Shown here one piece after another: positions 1 to 10,194 of a DNA stretch of 64,000 nucleotides. This DNA comes from Triplophysa rosa (Eukaryota > Chordata > Actinopteri > Cypriniformes > Nemacheilidae): positions 7,051,240 to 7,115,239 of the forward strand of contig NC_079897.1 in NCBI RefSeq assembly GCF_024868665.1, in the 5' to 3' direction. Position 1 is the stretch's first letter, and each line of letters starts with the position of its first letter. Position numbers and translations under genes: made by a program. Under the pieces are notes generated by a model. That model was not told where the DNA came from. It searched no databases and worked only from the letters and a program-made list of their open reading frames with translations.

Positions 1-84
1 TTTTATAAAAGTGCCTTAAAACCTCTAATTTAACTAAGGTCTAGTCCTGGCTTAAGCTAAGCCTTGTCTGTGAAACCGGGCATA
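1..84. repeat. Putative DNA-transposon terminus
   Basis: The stretch ends in TCTGTGAAACCGGGC after a run resembling CTAGTCCTGGCTTAAGC, which I associate with the end of a common fish DNA-transposon family. The other end lies outside the window. This is from memory of the family and not an alignment. Confidence 0.3.
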
Positions 85-336
85 AGTGTGTACTTGTATA
101 ATCAGAGAAGCACATCATGGCCTCCTAATCATCCCCATATGTACTAATTGGCTTTGTAACTCTGTCTCCTCTCGACCAATAAGCTGGTGTGTGGTGGGCA
201 TTCTGGCGCAATATGGCTGCCGTCGCATCATCCAGGTGGATGCTGCACATTGGTGGTGCTTCAGGAGATTCCCCCTTCCATGTAAACCGCTTTGAGTACC
301 CAGAAAAGCACTATATAAATGTAACAATTTTTTTTT
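85..336 (+). repeat. L2-type LINE 3' UTR and tail
   Basis: The segment ends in CGCTTTGAGTACCCAG, then AAAAGCACTATATAAATG and a T-rich tail, which is the characteristic 3' end of teleost L2/CR1-clade LINEs and the SINEs they mobilise. The upstream part, around CATCATCCAGGTGGATGC, fits the same 3' UTR. No protein-coding part is attached here, so it is a 5'-truncated copy. Confidence 0.6.
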
Positions 337-526
337 TTAATTAAGCGTGGTGTTATTTATGGGCGATATAACGATAAAGATGATAAATAGCTACAACACT
401 TTGTCTACACTGCACTTGAGCGTTTCAATGTGACTTGACAAAAGACAATAGAAACCATAAGCAAACAAGGCGTTTGATGCGCCATATCCAGTGGGGACAT
501 AAATTCTGTTTAAAATATGTTCTATA

Positions 527-905
527 GTCCTAGTGGATCTTATTGCAGATTTTGACACTATACATCAATAGATTCTAATAGATAGACTAGAAAAAATAGT
601 TGGCTTCAGTGGTCAGCCACTAACTTGGCTTAGTCCTATTTATTACATTGTTACCACTCCGTATATGTACATGATGAAATGTCATACAAACCTTTGGTTA
701 AATTTAGAGTGCCACAGGGATCCGTTTTAAGCACCATCCTTTTCTCACTTAACATGCTTCCTGTAAGGGACATTATTAGTAAACATAGTCAGTTTCCATT
801 GTTATGCTGATGATACCCAAATTTACATTTCCTCAGAACCGGGTGTTAATGACATTAAAAACTTGATGCCCAATAATTTTCCTATGTTCTATTGAGGTAT
901 TAATT
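527..905 (+). pseudogene. Degenerate L2/Rex-like LINE reverse transcriptase fragment
   Basis: Conceptual translation from about 527 gives VLVDLIADFDTIHQ, a stop, then ILIDRLEKIVGFSG. Further on, in another frame, comes CYADDTQIYIS, with YADD at 803-814. These match the RT palm motifs A and C of L2/Rex-type non-LTR retrotransposons. Motif A keeps an aspartate and motif C is intact, but stops and frameshifts break the reading frame. The copy lacks endonuclease and C-terminal parts. It is probably unrelated to the L2 tail at 85-336, because the order is reversed relative to a single insertion. Confidence 0.75.
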
Positions 906-942
906 ATTGCACCAAATGCAGGGTTAAAAAGTCAAGTGCAAC

Positions 943-1500
943 TAGGGATGCACCGAAATGAAAATTCTTGTCTGAAGCAGCATAAAATGAAACACTTGGC
1001 CGAATGCCGAACACCGAACACTGAACATGGCTTTTCGTAGTTCTATTTATTTAGCCTTTTTTTTCACTATTGCATAAACTGAATGGTCAAAATGTGCTTT
1101 TCATATTTTGTCTTGTTTTTCAATATAATACAATATAACAAAATAAAATTGAGCAAAACAAGTAGGCAAAATTAAAACAAAAAATTGAGCCCTCTCCCTT
1201 CTTGAATAGCCTATATTAGGCCTATAACTGACTGCTGAAAGAACGTACTGTACCCTGTACCCCTACAACAAAACACTTCATTAATCAGTGCCATTCAACA
1301 TTGTAAGCTAAAAATATGAATAAACGTAAACTGTTGGATTGTTATAGGCTACACTGCAAAATGATTAAAGAAAAAAAAACATCCATGCAAGCAATTCTGA
1401 CTGACAACCATTTCAGTTCACGTCTCTCATCCAAACCGGGATGCACAGAACATACTTTGACAAGTTGTTTAGTACAGGGAACTGTGTGCACGCGTCCACT
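943..1500. mobile_element. hAT-type element, one terminus visible
   Basis: The sequence begins TAGGGATGCACCGAAATGAA, which resembles hAT-superfamily terminal inverted repeats, and is followed by AT-rich sequence without a transposase frame. I find no matching inverted end downstream, so the right boundary is arbitrary. The element is either truncated or interrupted by the LTR element at 1666. A TATA-like AGTATATAAG lies at about 1564 but I cannot assign it to a transcript. Confidence 0.4.
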
Positions 1501-2075
1501 GTATGATGTCAAAGGATGACGTGAGTGGCGGGGCTACTGTCAGACCGCCCGCTCCAGTCTGAAGTATATAAGACCTACTGGTAAAAATGCTTTCATTCAG
1601 AAATTTACTCCAGCGTGGCAAGTTCCGTCCTGTGTCTTTCTATGAAATTTAAAAATGCTCCACACTGTCACAATCCACTGTCTGCCCTCACTTACAACTG
1701 GACTCCTTCTGATTAATAATATATTTCTGACTGGTCTGGATGATCATCTGCTCGCCCTTCTCGTTCTCCCCTTTGCGGAAGATTCCTTGCTGGAGGACTT
1801 CATTAACCAGGTCCTCCAAGTGATAGGCTCAAACTTCCGCATTGGGGACTCCGAGGAGGACTTGAGCGGTCGTCATCCAGAACCAGTGGAGAGAGGGGGA
1901 TCAGCTCCGACTCGCTCGATATCTGCTCCGCACTCCTCCGCAAAACCTCATCGCCGTAGAAAATGGCGAGGCGCTGCCACGCCTCTCCAGCCAGTTCCGA
2001 GCCGATCCAGGGCGACTTCGAAGCCTGTTCAAGCCGTTCCCGCTCGGCTTCCAAGCCCGTTCCGAGCTGGACCCG

Positions 2076-3259
2076 TTGGGACTGCCAGAGATCCGTGAGC
2101 CGGTCCCCCCCAGCCTTCCAGAGATCCTCGAACCGGTCCCGGCTGGTCTGACAGAGATCCGTGAGCCGGTCCCGCCCAGCCTTCAAAAGCCGCCAGAGCC
2201 CACTAAAGAGGAGAATCTACTGGACTCGTGGGTAGATTGGGAAGAACCTTGCTTACTGCCTGGGGGCTCTGAACTGCCTGTTTGCCCTGCTACCTCTACG
2301 GAGGTAGCTCCTCTACCCCTGGCGCTTCCGCTTCTGGAAGTCGCGTTATGGTGTGTCTGGGCCGCACACATGTCCCTAGAAACCCCAAGAAGAAGGGAAC
2401 TCCCACCCACCCTCCCTCTCCAACCTCCTCGTCCCAAGTCAACAGCACCATGGCAGCAGCTACATCCTGGCAGCCCCTCGTCTCACCCTCAGCCATCCAT
2501 CAGTGGTGAGGATCTCCATGGGTCTACCAGTCAGCATCAGCTGCATGGCAGAAGGATCCTCAGTCTCCGTCCTCAGCCTCTGAACCCCAGACTCCAGCTC
2601 GGCCCATCGACCCCGTGACGTCCCCTCAGCCTCATCCTCCCTCGTCTGCATCATCGTCCGGTCGTCCACTGGCTCGGCCTGGCTCCCTCCTGCCTTCGGA
2701 TCCGTCTGTGTCGGTCGGCGAGCCGCCTTCGCCTAAGGACTCTGCTCCTCCTGCTACGCCTCGTCGCTCCGTCCCGTCAGCTCTGTTGGCCTTCTCCCTC
2801 CCATCGACTATTCCTTGGTCATCAGTCGCTCCGGTCTCTCCACGGACTCCCAGGTCTCCGCCTCGGTCAAGTGCGACTTCGGTTCCGCCTGGTCCCGCTG
2901 GATCCTCGGTGTCACCCTGGCTCATCGGCTTTCTGTCTCCACCTCCACCTGGGTCGCCTCTGTCAGTCAGCTCCTTGACGTCATCAGCCTCTCCTCCTCC
3001 ACGGCGCCGTCCTCCATCAGCTCCTTCGGCGGTCACCATCACGGTAGTGGTTTGGATTCCCGCTGGTTCATCCTGCTCCGGTCCCCTTCTGTCTCCGCGC
3101 TGGCTCCTTCTCCCATCTACACCCCCTTGGTTCTTCTGGTTGTCTGCCTGTCCTCACCTGTCTTCCACCAAGCTCCGTCCTCCTCCTGAACCCCTACCTG
3201 CCCTCCTCTGTTCGATCTGTTACAGCATGAGGTCGCGCCTTTTCGGGAGGGGGCGTACT
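2076..3259 (+). CDS. Proline-rich internal frame of the LTR element
   Basis: Two overlapping open stretches (2076-2618 and 2615-3310) give a low-complexity Pro/Ser/Leu-rich product. Near its start are tandem 11-residue units of the type LPEIREPVPPS, LPEILEPVPAG and LTEIREPVPPS, from a roughly 33-bp DNA repeat at 2079-2190. I see no catalytic or zinc-finger motif. Such proline-rich segments occur between pol and the 3' LTR in cyprinid Gypsy elements, which is recollection. The frame may be decayed env-like or spacer sequence and need not be translated. Confidence 0.35.
2079..2190 (+). repeat. 33-bp tandem repeat in the LTR element
   Basis: About three to four degenerate copies of a unit containing GAGATCCGTGAGCCGGTCCC are arranged head to tail. 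They encode the 11-residue EPVPPS-type repeats. Confidence 0.6.
3246..3259 (+). other. Polypurine tract
   Basis: CGGGAGGGGGCG lies immediately upstream of the 3' LTR start (TACTGTCAC). This is the expected position and composition of the plus-strand primer of Ty3/Gypsy elements and supports the LTR boundary. Confidence 0.6.
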
Positions 3260-3534
3260 GTCACAATCCACCGTCTGCCCTCACTTACAACTGGACTACA
3301 CTTCCCATAATCCTTTTCACCATCTCACCTGATCCTCATCATTTGAACATTATTAGTTTATCCACGTCACCTGTTTATGTCTCATTATCTGTGTTATATA
3401 AGTTCTCTTCTTTGGTGGTTTCATTGTACAGTATTGAATGTTTTGGTGTTGTGTTTTCCCTGAGTTTGTCGTGGATTAAAGATATCCTTCTGAGTACCTG
3501 CTCGTTTCGTCTGTTCCCTGCGCAAACCGTGACA
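3260..3534 (+). repeat. 3' LTR (275 bp)
   Basis: It begins TGTCAC and ends GTGACA, a short inverted terminus typical of LTRs. It contains a TATATAAG box and a downstream ATTAAAG polyadenylation-like signal. Confidence 0.75.
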
Positions 3535-3573
3535 CACACACACTGACAACACATTTGCTGCATAAATAAAGTG

Positions 3574-3589
3574 CTCTCTCTCTCTCTCT
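3574..3589. repeat. (CT)n microsatellite
   Basis: A pure CT dinucleotide run of eight units lies just downstream of the LTR element. Confidence 0.85.
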
Positions 3590-4516
3590 TGCTTTGCTAA
3601 ATTAATAAATGTAAGTATACAGTAAACATTACATACAAAATAATAAATGAATGAATACTTAAATGCAAGGAAGAGCTGTATTTTGATGTTCGTGACAGTT
3701 ATGGATCACAGTGTCGTCTAGGCAACAACGGCCACTTCCATTTCATGTTAGTATGTCCCAGTGTGTGCATACAGTTTTGCTATACACTAAAATGTATACA
3801 CTTTTCTATAACAGTACATACTTTAAGGGCATATTATAAGCAGGCGAATTGGCATGCAGCAGACTCAAAATGAGTCTCTCTCGAGCACAAGTTAGCGTTC
3901 CCGTGCACAAGTTAAAGTTCCCGCTGTAGCGGCGCTTAGGTCAATCCTGAAAAGGAAGGTGAAGACAGGGTAAGGGCAAAGAGGGAGTCAGAAACTGAAA
4001 GTAAGCACCGACAGAGAACATACAGAAGGGAGTAAGAAAAGGACCCCAGTTTGTAGAATAGCTAAGACCTGTTTCAGGCAATGACACCAAAGCTTTCTGC
4101 CGGTCGTGTCAAAAATTGTTTGTCTAGATAAATAGCTGCATTCTGTTTGTTTGAAACGTGTACAATCATTTTCTTCCAAATACGATAGTTTTGAGCTTCT
4201 GGTACTATTCATGAGTTCCCCTCACAGACAATAAAGGGGGACGGATAGTATGCATATTTGGCGTGCTGTCCAAGGTGCGAGGGCTCCGAGTTCGGGGAGA
4301 ATCACTGAGCTCAGACCGGGGAGAGGGTTAAGTTTTCGTGGAATGACTACACTTTGTTATACATGAGCCCCTGTCTGTTTTCAGAGAAGTATGGCTCCAC
4401 AAAGCAATCAGAGACTCACATCAACTCCAAGAGAAGAGAAATTTCCCAATAATCTTCACTCCCACTACTAGATGAATTAAAGCAGAAAACATGTGCGTAT
4501 GTTGCTGACTAAGGCA
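3590..4516. other. Unassigned AT-rich spacer
   Basis: I see no coding frame, TIR pair or RNA gene in this stretch. Short open frames are without recognisable motifs. Confidence 0.5.
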
Positions 4517-4745
4517 AATGTCTTGGTTACGGATGTAACCTCGGTTCCTTGATGGAGGGAACGAGACGTTGTGTCGAACCGACAGAATGGGGTTTGTCTT
4601 GAGAACCTATCATCTTCTGAGTATTTAGAAAAGGCCAATGAAAATTGGCAAATGAAATTTGCATGCCGGGCTCCTCCCCGGATGTCCGGGTATAAGAGGG
4701 AAGCCGGCGTGCTCATTCATTCACCTTTCGTCTGAGGAGCCTAAG
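4517..4745 (-). repeat. Copy A 3' inverted terminal repeat
   Basis: From about 4583 the sequence is the inverted counterpart of 10005-10170, covering the CCAAT/octamer/TATA module. The outer 65 bp (4517-4582) form the terminus-specific extension that is copied in inverted form in the ICR. Confidence 0.85.
4634..4696 (+). promoter_or_regulatory. ITR promoter-like module, copy A 3' ITR
   Basis: Inverted CCAAT pair GCCAATGAAAATTGGC (4634-4649), octamer ATTTGCAT (4657-4664) and TATAAG (4691-4696) lie in that order within 63 bp. This orientation reads into the element in antisense. It mirrors the 5' ITR module at 10041-10104. Confidence 0.55.
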
Positions 4746-4796
4746 CATCCTCCCCCGACCGCTGGGGTGGGCGGCCAGTGTTGTGGCATGAGGGAC

Positions 4797-4901
4797 ACAA
4801 CGTCTCGTTCCCTCCATCAGGGAACCGAGGTTACATCCGTAACCAAGACGTTCCCTTTCTGTCGGTCTCTCGACGTTGTGTCGAACCGACAGAATGGGGT
4901 T
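4797..4901 (-). repeat. Copy A internal complementary region (circular junction)
   Basis: Bases 4797-4849 are the inverse complement of the outer 3' terminus. Bases 4852-4901 are the inverse complement of the outer 5' terminus. The two halves meet at a single GTT (4850-4852). This is the DIRS ICR arrangement, proposed to template completion of the element ends through a circle. Confidence 0.85.
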
Positions 4902-5638
4902 CCTATGGAAGACGCCACAGCACTGAGCCGCGTCACAATCTCTGCGGAGCGACGTTGACTGGCCTGGGCGAGTCAGACGAACACGCTAGCGCGAAATTAT
5001 GACCTTCCAGTGGAGAGGAAGGGGGACCCAGAGCTTTCCACAAAAAGTTGGGAAGCCCCCTAACGCCGGCCATCACGGGCGGAGGCCTGATTCTCTAAAT
5101 GGCGAGAAGCCGCCCGGCACCGTACGGGCCACTGGGTAAGCATTATTCCCCCCGGGGGGGGAAAAACGCTGCAGAGGCCACTACCTACCGTAGGGAGGAA
5201 TTAGTGGAGACACCACATGGTCTCACCATCAGGGGAGAACTCATGGGAAGAATGTGCGGACTGCAGGAGTTAACCGCAAGGTGGGAGTCCACCTGGGGAG
5301 GTCATGGGTTGCCAAGGTGGGAACCATTCATGAGGATACATCAGACGGAACAGCCCACGGAGGGGGGGTTACCACGTCTGGAGCACTAGGTCCGGTTAGA
5401 GCTATGTGGGAGATAACTCAACTGTTCCCCGGCCTAAAGGGGCAGGGCTGCTCTGCCCAGCCTGTCCCCTGGAAGGGTGCTTAGTGATGGATGGAATGCC
5501 TGTTCTTTACCCGAGGGGAAAGATGTAAGGCGGGATCGCCACTGTTCCCCCGGAGGGGGAAGGGCTTCCGCAGGCGTATGCCCTACCGGCTGCCGGTCGC
5601 ACACCTTGCCAAGATGCGGGCTGACACCGGTTCCGCGC

Positions 5639-6290
5639 GTAGGTATTAGAACCTCACGGAGTTGTTGGGCATAGCCCAACCCGCAGCTCCGCAGATGTCT
5701 GCCAGGGAGGCGCCCTGAGCCAGCCTCGAGGGGTGAGCCTCACCCCCAACGGGCAGGAAAAGAGATTGGTATGCCCTAACAAGGGCATCCACGATCCAGT
5801 GCGCCAGCCCCTGTTTGGAGACAGCCCTCCCTCCTGCTGACCTCCGAAACAGACAAAGAGCTGCTCAGAGCTTCTGGGCTCTGCGTGTGGTCCAAGTAGA
5901 GGCGCCGTGCGCGTACTGGACACAGCACAGATAGGTTGGGTCTTCCTCCCCGGTGGGGAGCGCCTGCAGGTTCACCACCTGGTCTCTCAAGAGAGTGGTG
6001 GGAACCTTGGGCACGTAGCCGGGGCGGGGTCTCAAGATAACGTGAGAATCCCGGCCCCGAGTTCTAGGCAATCTGTGGACACGGAGGGTGCTTGCAGATC
6101 CCCTACCCTCTTGGAGGTGAGCGCCATGCGGAAAACCGTCTTTATCAAGACTGAGAAAGAGCAGCAATCCCGAGAGGCTCGAAGGGGGCGGGGCCTCTTG
6201 GGGCCCGCCACCTAGGTCGCAAGAGGGTACGGACCTATGGGCGTATAGCCACCCAGTGGCCGAAGCCCTAGCCTGAGTGACGTCCCAACC
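5639..6290 (-). pseudogene. DIRS tyrosine recombinase remnant, copy A
   Basis: The minus strand encodes the DIRS YR core in fragments. The segment around VPKVPTTLLRDQVVNLQALP matches the middle of the copy C recombinase. The gene is badly damaged. An internal deletion of roughly 200 bp joins the N-terminal WLYAH motif to the mid-region near 6215-6230. A frameshift follows about residue 150 of the visible part. The HxxR box has lost the six residues that include its arginine, and the catalytic tyrosine codon is TAA (tta at 5646-5648 on the plus strand). It cannot encode an active enzyme. Confidence 0.8.
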
Positions 6291-6299
6291 GGACTGGGG

Positions 6300-8600
6300 G
6301 TGGGTCACTCAGGATCTCCTCGTCCCATCCAGACATGGAGACCAGGTTTTGCCTGGGATGCCGTAAAGTGCCCCTTCCCCTGGGGAAGCTGTTCGCCAGG
6401 GGGAGCGGCCAGGGGGGAGTTGTTGTCAGAGCCTCAGCTCCGAGAACCAAGTCCTGGTTAGGCCGAAGGGGCGTAACTAGTACCACTTGATGCTCCACTT
6501 CCCTGGCCTTGCACAGGCCCTGTGCAATGAGGCTCACTGGGGGGAAGCGTACTTCCGCTTGTCCCGCGGCCAGCTGTGCGCAAGGGCATCCGTGCCGAGG
6601 GTCCTCGGGCAGGGAGTACCCAAGCGGTCAATGGGAGGAGTTCGGGGAGGCAACAGGTCCACCTGTGCCTGGCCAAACTGCCCCCAAATGAGCCGGCTGC
6701 GCGGGGAGGGAGTCGCCACTCTCCGCAAGGTGTCAACTGACGAGAGAGCACATCGGCTGTCTGGTTCAGGATGCCCGGGATGTGAGTGGCTCGCAGGGAG
6801 CTGATCACCTGCTGACTCCAGAGGAGGAGGCGTCGGGCGAGTCATATTAGCTGCTGTGAGTGAAGAATACACCACAGCAACTGTGCTGTCAGACCGGACC
6901 AGCACGTGCTTCCCTGCACGAGAGGAAGTCCCTCAATGCAAGTAGCACAACCCACAACTCTAGGCAGTTGAATGCCAACGCAGGCGGGGGCCCGTCCACC
7001 GCCCCGACACTGCTCGACCGTTGCACACGGCACCCCTTAGGGTGTGTCGGCAGAAAAGCATGTGACCAACGCCTGCTGCCGGTGTGCCACGCTCTCCAAG
7101 GAACTTGACTCTGCCACCAGTGTTGGAGCGGTCGTATATGCATCGACCCGAGGGGGGGCCACCCCCGCGGAGGATGCCATGAATCCCAGGAGCCTCTTGT
7201 TACAGGGGGACCGCTGACTGTATGATCTCAGGCAGTTCAACACTGACCGGGCGCGCTAGTCCACGCGCCCCCCCCCCCCTGGGGGTGAGCGGGGCCGCTC
7301 GTGAGGACAGAGTCGAGTTCCATACCGAGAAAGAGGATGCTCTGCCCGGGGAGAGCTTGCTCTTATCTCAGTTGACCTGTGGCCCAACCGATCTAGGTGC
7401 CGGAGCACCAGGTCCCTGTGTGTACATCACAGATCTCGAGAGTGTGCCCAAACTTGAGCCAGTCGTCGAGATAGTTAGTACCAGTAAACCTCCTTCCCAA
7501 CGGGGAAGGAGGGCGGCTTCCACGACCTTCGTAAAGACTCGTGGAGACAGGGACAGACCGAAGGGGAGGACCCTGTACTGATATGCCCGTCCCTCGAACG
7601 CGAACCGTAGGAACGGCCGATGTCGAGGGAGGATCGAGACATGAAAGTACGCGTCCTTCAGGTCGATTGCCATGAACCAGTCCTGACGCCTGACGGACGC
7701 CAGGATGCGCTTCTGCGTGACCATCCTGAAAGGCAGCTAGTGTAGGTGCCTGTTCAGAACACACAGAACAAAGAAAGGGCGCAACCCTCCGCCTTTCTTA
7801 GGGACAATGAATTACGGGCTGTAAAACCCGCTGAACACCTCGGCCGGTGGGACGGGCTCGATCGCTCCCTTCACCAGAAGGGAGGCGACCTCCGCCCGAA
7901 GTACGGGGGCATCCCTGCCTCTGCCTGAGGTAAAAGGACGTCCCGGAACTTGGGCGGACGTGTAGCGACTGAATCGCGTAGCCGAGACGGAACGTCTTCC
8001 TCAGCCCGCCTGACAGTCTGGGGGCTCCCAGAACTGTGACAGGGGACTAGAGGTTGATCTGCTTCATCGCCCGCGCGGAGGGTGGTTCGATGGCTAGCAG
8101 TACGGATTCCTTGCCAGGGGAGGCTTCCGGGGAGGAGATCGGCTCTGCCATATTTCCTGCCTGGCGACTGCGCAGCTCAACGCACTGTCTGACTGAGAGT
8201 GCTGAGGGCTGGTGTTTATACTCGACATTGCGCTTTGCCATGACGCAACGTTGAGTTTGCCGTTCACCGTCGTGCAGAGGGTGAGAGCGGCTGAGGTAAC
8301 CCAGAGAGAGAGGAAACTCTCCTTTTTGAGAGTAAGTGGGCGCTAGCCCCCCGGAGGGGGCCAGCAGATGGAGGGACGGGGCAGGAACCGTCCCTATCCG
8401 ACCTACCAGCGCTGTGGCTGGGGTCGGGCCCAATGGTAGCCTCGATCCCCTGAGGTGATCCCATGACAGCCGCTGCCCGCGGCTGCTGATGGGGCGATGG
8501 TCTCCTCTTCGCTGTCTCCTCCAGGTCACTGGAGGGCGTTGAAGAGGACCAGGGCTGCTGGGAAGCAGACAGTGCACAGGACTCGACGGCCGAGGCGGCC
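6300..8600 (-). pseudogene. DIRS RT/RNase H/MT-like remnant, copy A
   Basis: The RT palm is recognisable at 7368-7724 on the minus strand, including AIDLKDAYFHVSI and the YRVLPFGLSLSPRVFTKVV block. A single-base deletion at about 7471-7480 turns the codons for NYLDDW out of frame, so the YLDD catalytic box is lost. This lesion is shared with copy E. RNase H and methyltransferase-like segments follow in broken frames down to about 6300. A GC-rich insert at about 7255-7305 sits at the RT/RNase H junction. Confidence 0.8.
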
Positions 8601-9900
8601 AAGTTGCGGCACGGAGGACTGCTTTTTACTGTCGAGAACCCTCCACAGTAACACCAACCAGCCCCCCCTTGCGAGACGGGTACGTCGAGAAAGCGGACCT
8701 TCTCAGCGTTACTCATCTGCGCAAGTATCGGCCAGAGGAGTTCCTCATGGACCACAAGTGTGGACATCGTCCGACCCAAGGCCCCCGTGGTCACCTTGGT
8801 CGCCCGTAGAGCGAGGTCGGTGATGGCACAGAGTTCCTGCCTAAGCGCTGGGTCGGTCTTACCCTCGTGGAGCTCTCTCAACGCCCTGGCCTGGCAGGAG
8901 CCATAGCGTGGAGAGAGGAGGCAGCCTGGTCCGCCGCAATGTAAGCTCTCGACACCAGAGATGCCGAGACACCACATGCTTTGGACGGGAGTCTAGGTCG
9001 AGCCCCCCCAGGTGGCCGCCACCTACGGGCACGAGTGCACCGCGGCGGCAACTCCACCTGGGGACACCGACGCATCCTCCAGCTGTCTCAACCTCGAGGG
9101 AAGAGAGGGTGACAGAACTTTGTTTGACGAGAAACGTGCCGGAAGGGGCGTTCCAGGTCTTGCAAAGTTCCTCATGCACTTCCGGTAAACACGGCTCTGG
9201 GGGCGGGCGCGGCTTGGAGCCGCGCTCAAACCCGAGGCGCCATGTAGCCAGCAGCGAACGCCGGGAGAGGCAGTGCGGGCACTGCAACCCAACACTCACG
9301 GCGGCCCGGGAAAGCATGGCCGACATCTCGACATCCGCTTTTTCCTGGGCTCGACCCCCCGAGGGAGGGAGCCCGAAGAATCGTCAGAGTCGGATGGCAG
9401 TACTTCACCCCCCGATGCTGCAAGAGACCTCTCATCATCACGCACCATGTCCGAATACGTGATTGAGGAATAAGATGGCGGACCGTCTTTTTTGAGTAAT
9501 GGTCAGACAAGCGAAATGAGGTGTGAACGGTCCGTGAGCCGTGGCTGGCGGATTATCGCTCACAGTAATCCTCATATCACCCTCGCTGCTTGCCATAGCG
9601 GACGGCAGGGCCGTAGTCCTGCCGCCACGGAACGGGGAGCAAACGAGGTGGTGGCTGAGTCCCGTGGGAACACAGCCACCTGTGACGCAACGTCTGAATC
9701 GTCACCACCCGCAGTGCGGGCAGGACGTATCCACAACGTCTGCCCCAGCGTACTGGAAGCAGGCATTGTGTCCGTCCCCCTCCTCGATGAGTGTGTTCCA
9801 CCCATGAGAACAGCGGGACAAGCCACGCTGGAGAAATTTGCTCTTTTAGAAAAGGAAATTTGCTCGAACACCTCCGGAACTGCCGAGACGCCCAGGGGAG
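8600..9900 (-). pseudogene. DIRS gag-like remnant, copy A
   Basis: The conserved helical core is visible around 8700-8890 on the minus strand, with ELHEGKTDP and ALGRTMSTLVVHEELLW, matching the gag-like protein of copy C. The N-terminal half (9570-9900) contains the broken zinc-finger-like region. Multiple frameshifts separate these blocks. Confidence 0.75.
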
Positions 9901-10004
9901 AGTCACTGCAGGAAGGGACCATCCGCTGTCCACGTCGTAGATTCCAGCAGAAAGAAAGATCATCCAGATCGTAGAGAAGCTCACCAGATGCGTAGGCTCT
10001 GAAG

Positions 10005-10194
10005 AACAAAAGGTGAATGAATGAGCACGCCGGCTTCCCTCTTATACCCGGACATCCGGGGAGGAGCCCGGCATGCAAATTTCATTCGCCAATTTTCATT
10101 GGCCTTTTCTAAATACTCAGAAGATGATAGGTTCTCAAGACAAACCCCATTCTGTCGGTTCGACACAACGTCGAGAGACCGACAGAAAGGGAAC
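10005..10194 (-). repeat. Copy A 5' inverted terminal repeat
   Basis: This is the inverted match of 4583-4745, with a 5'-specific outer hairpin CTGTCGGT...ACCGACAG near its end. It terminates in AAC (10192-10194), the complement of the GTT trinucleotide. Confidence 0.85.
10041..10104 (-). promoter_or_regulatory. Putative DIRS 5' promoter module, copy A
   Basis: Read on the minus strand, the order is GCCAAT/ATTGGC inverted pair (10088-10104), octamer ATTTGCAT (10073-10080) and TATAAG (10041-10046), followed by the gag region. NF-Y binds CCAAT and POU-domain factors bind the octamer ATGCAAAT. Function as the element promoter is inferred from position and conservation. Confidence 0.6.

Larger units (their letters stand above)
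1666..3534 (+). mobile_element. Non-autonomous Gypsy-like LTR element with target duplication
   Basis: The element starts TGTCACAATCCACTGTCTGC and its 3' LTR starts with nearly the same bases at 3260. It ends in CCGTGACA at 3534. CACAC flanks both ends (1661-1665 and 3535-3539), consistent with a 5-bp target-site duplication, although the right flank is a CA repeat. Only about 41 bp of the 5' LTR remains before internal sequence. The internal part is GC-rich and encodes only proline/serine-rich frames. There is no protease, RT or integrase, so it would depend on an autonomous relative. Confidence 0.7.
4517..10194 (-). mobile_element. DIRS retrotransposon copy A
   Basis: This 5.7-kb copy is complete by structure: 3' terminus at 4517, ICR at 4797-4901, recombinase, RT/RNase H and gag remnants, and 5' terminus at 10194. 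The 5' end is GTTCCCTTTCTGTCGG read on the minus strand. The 3' terminal trinucleotide is AAT instead of AAC. There is no target-site duplication, as expected for tyrosine-recombinase integration. All three ORFs are broken. It is very close to copy E: in one open gag-region frame I count about five differences in 168 codons. It also shares with D and E the recombinase lesions described under findings. Confidence 0.9.

Noticed and set aside
2632..3042. Open frame on the minus strand rich in Gly/Asp/Arg
   Set aside because: It is the antisense shadow of the proline-rich LTR-element sequence and has no motif.
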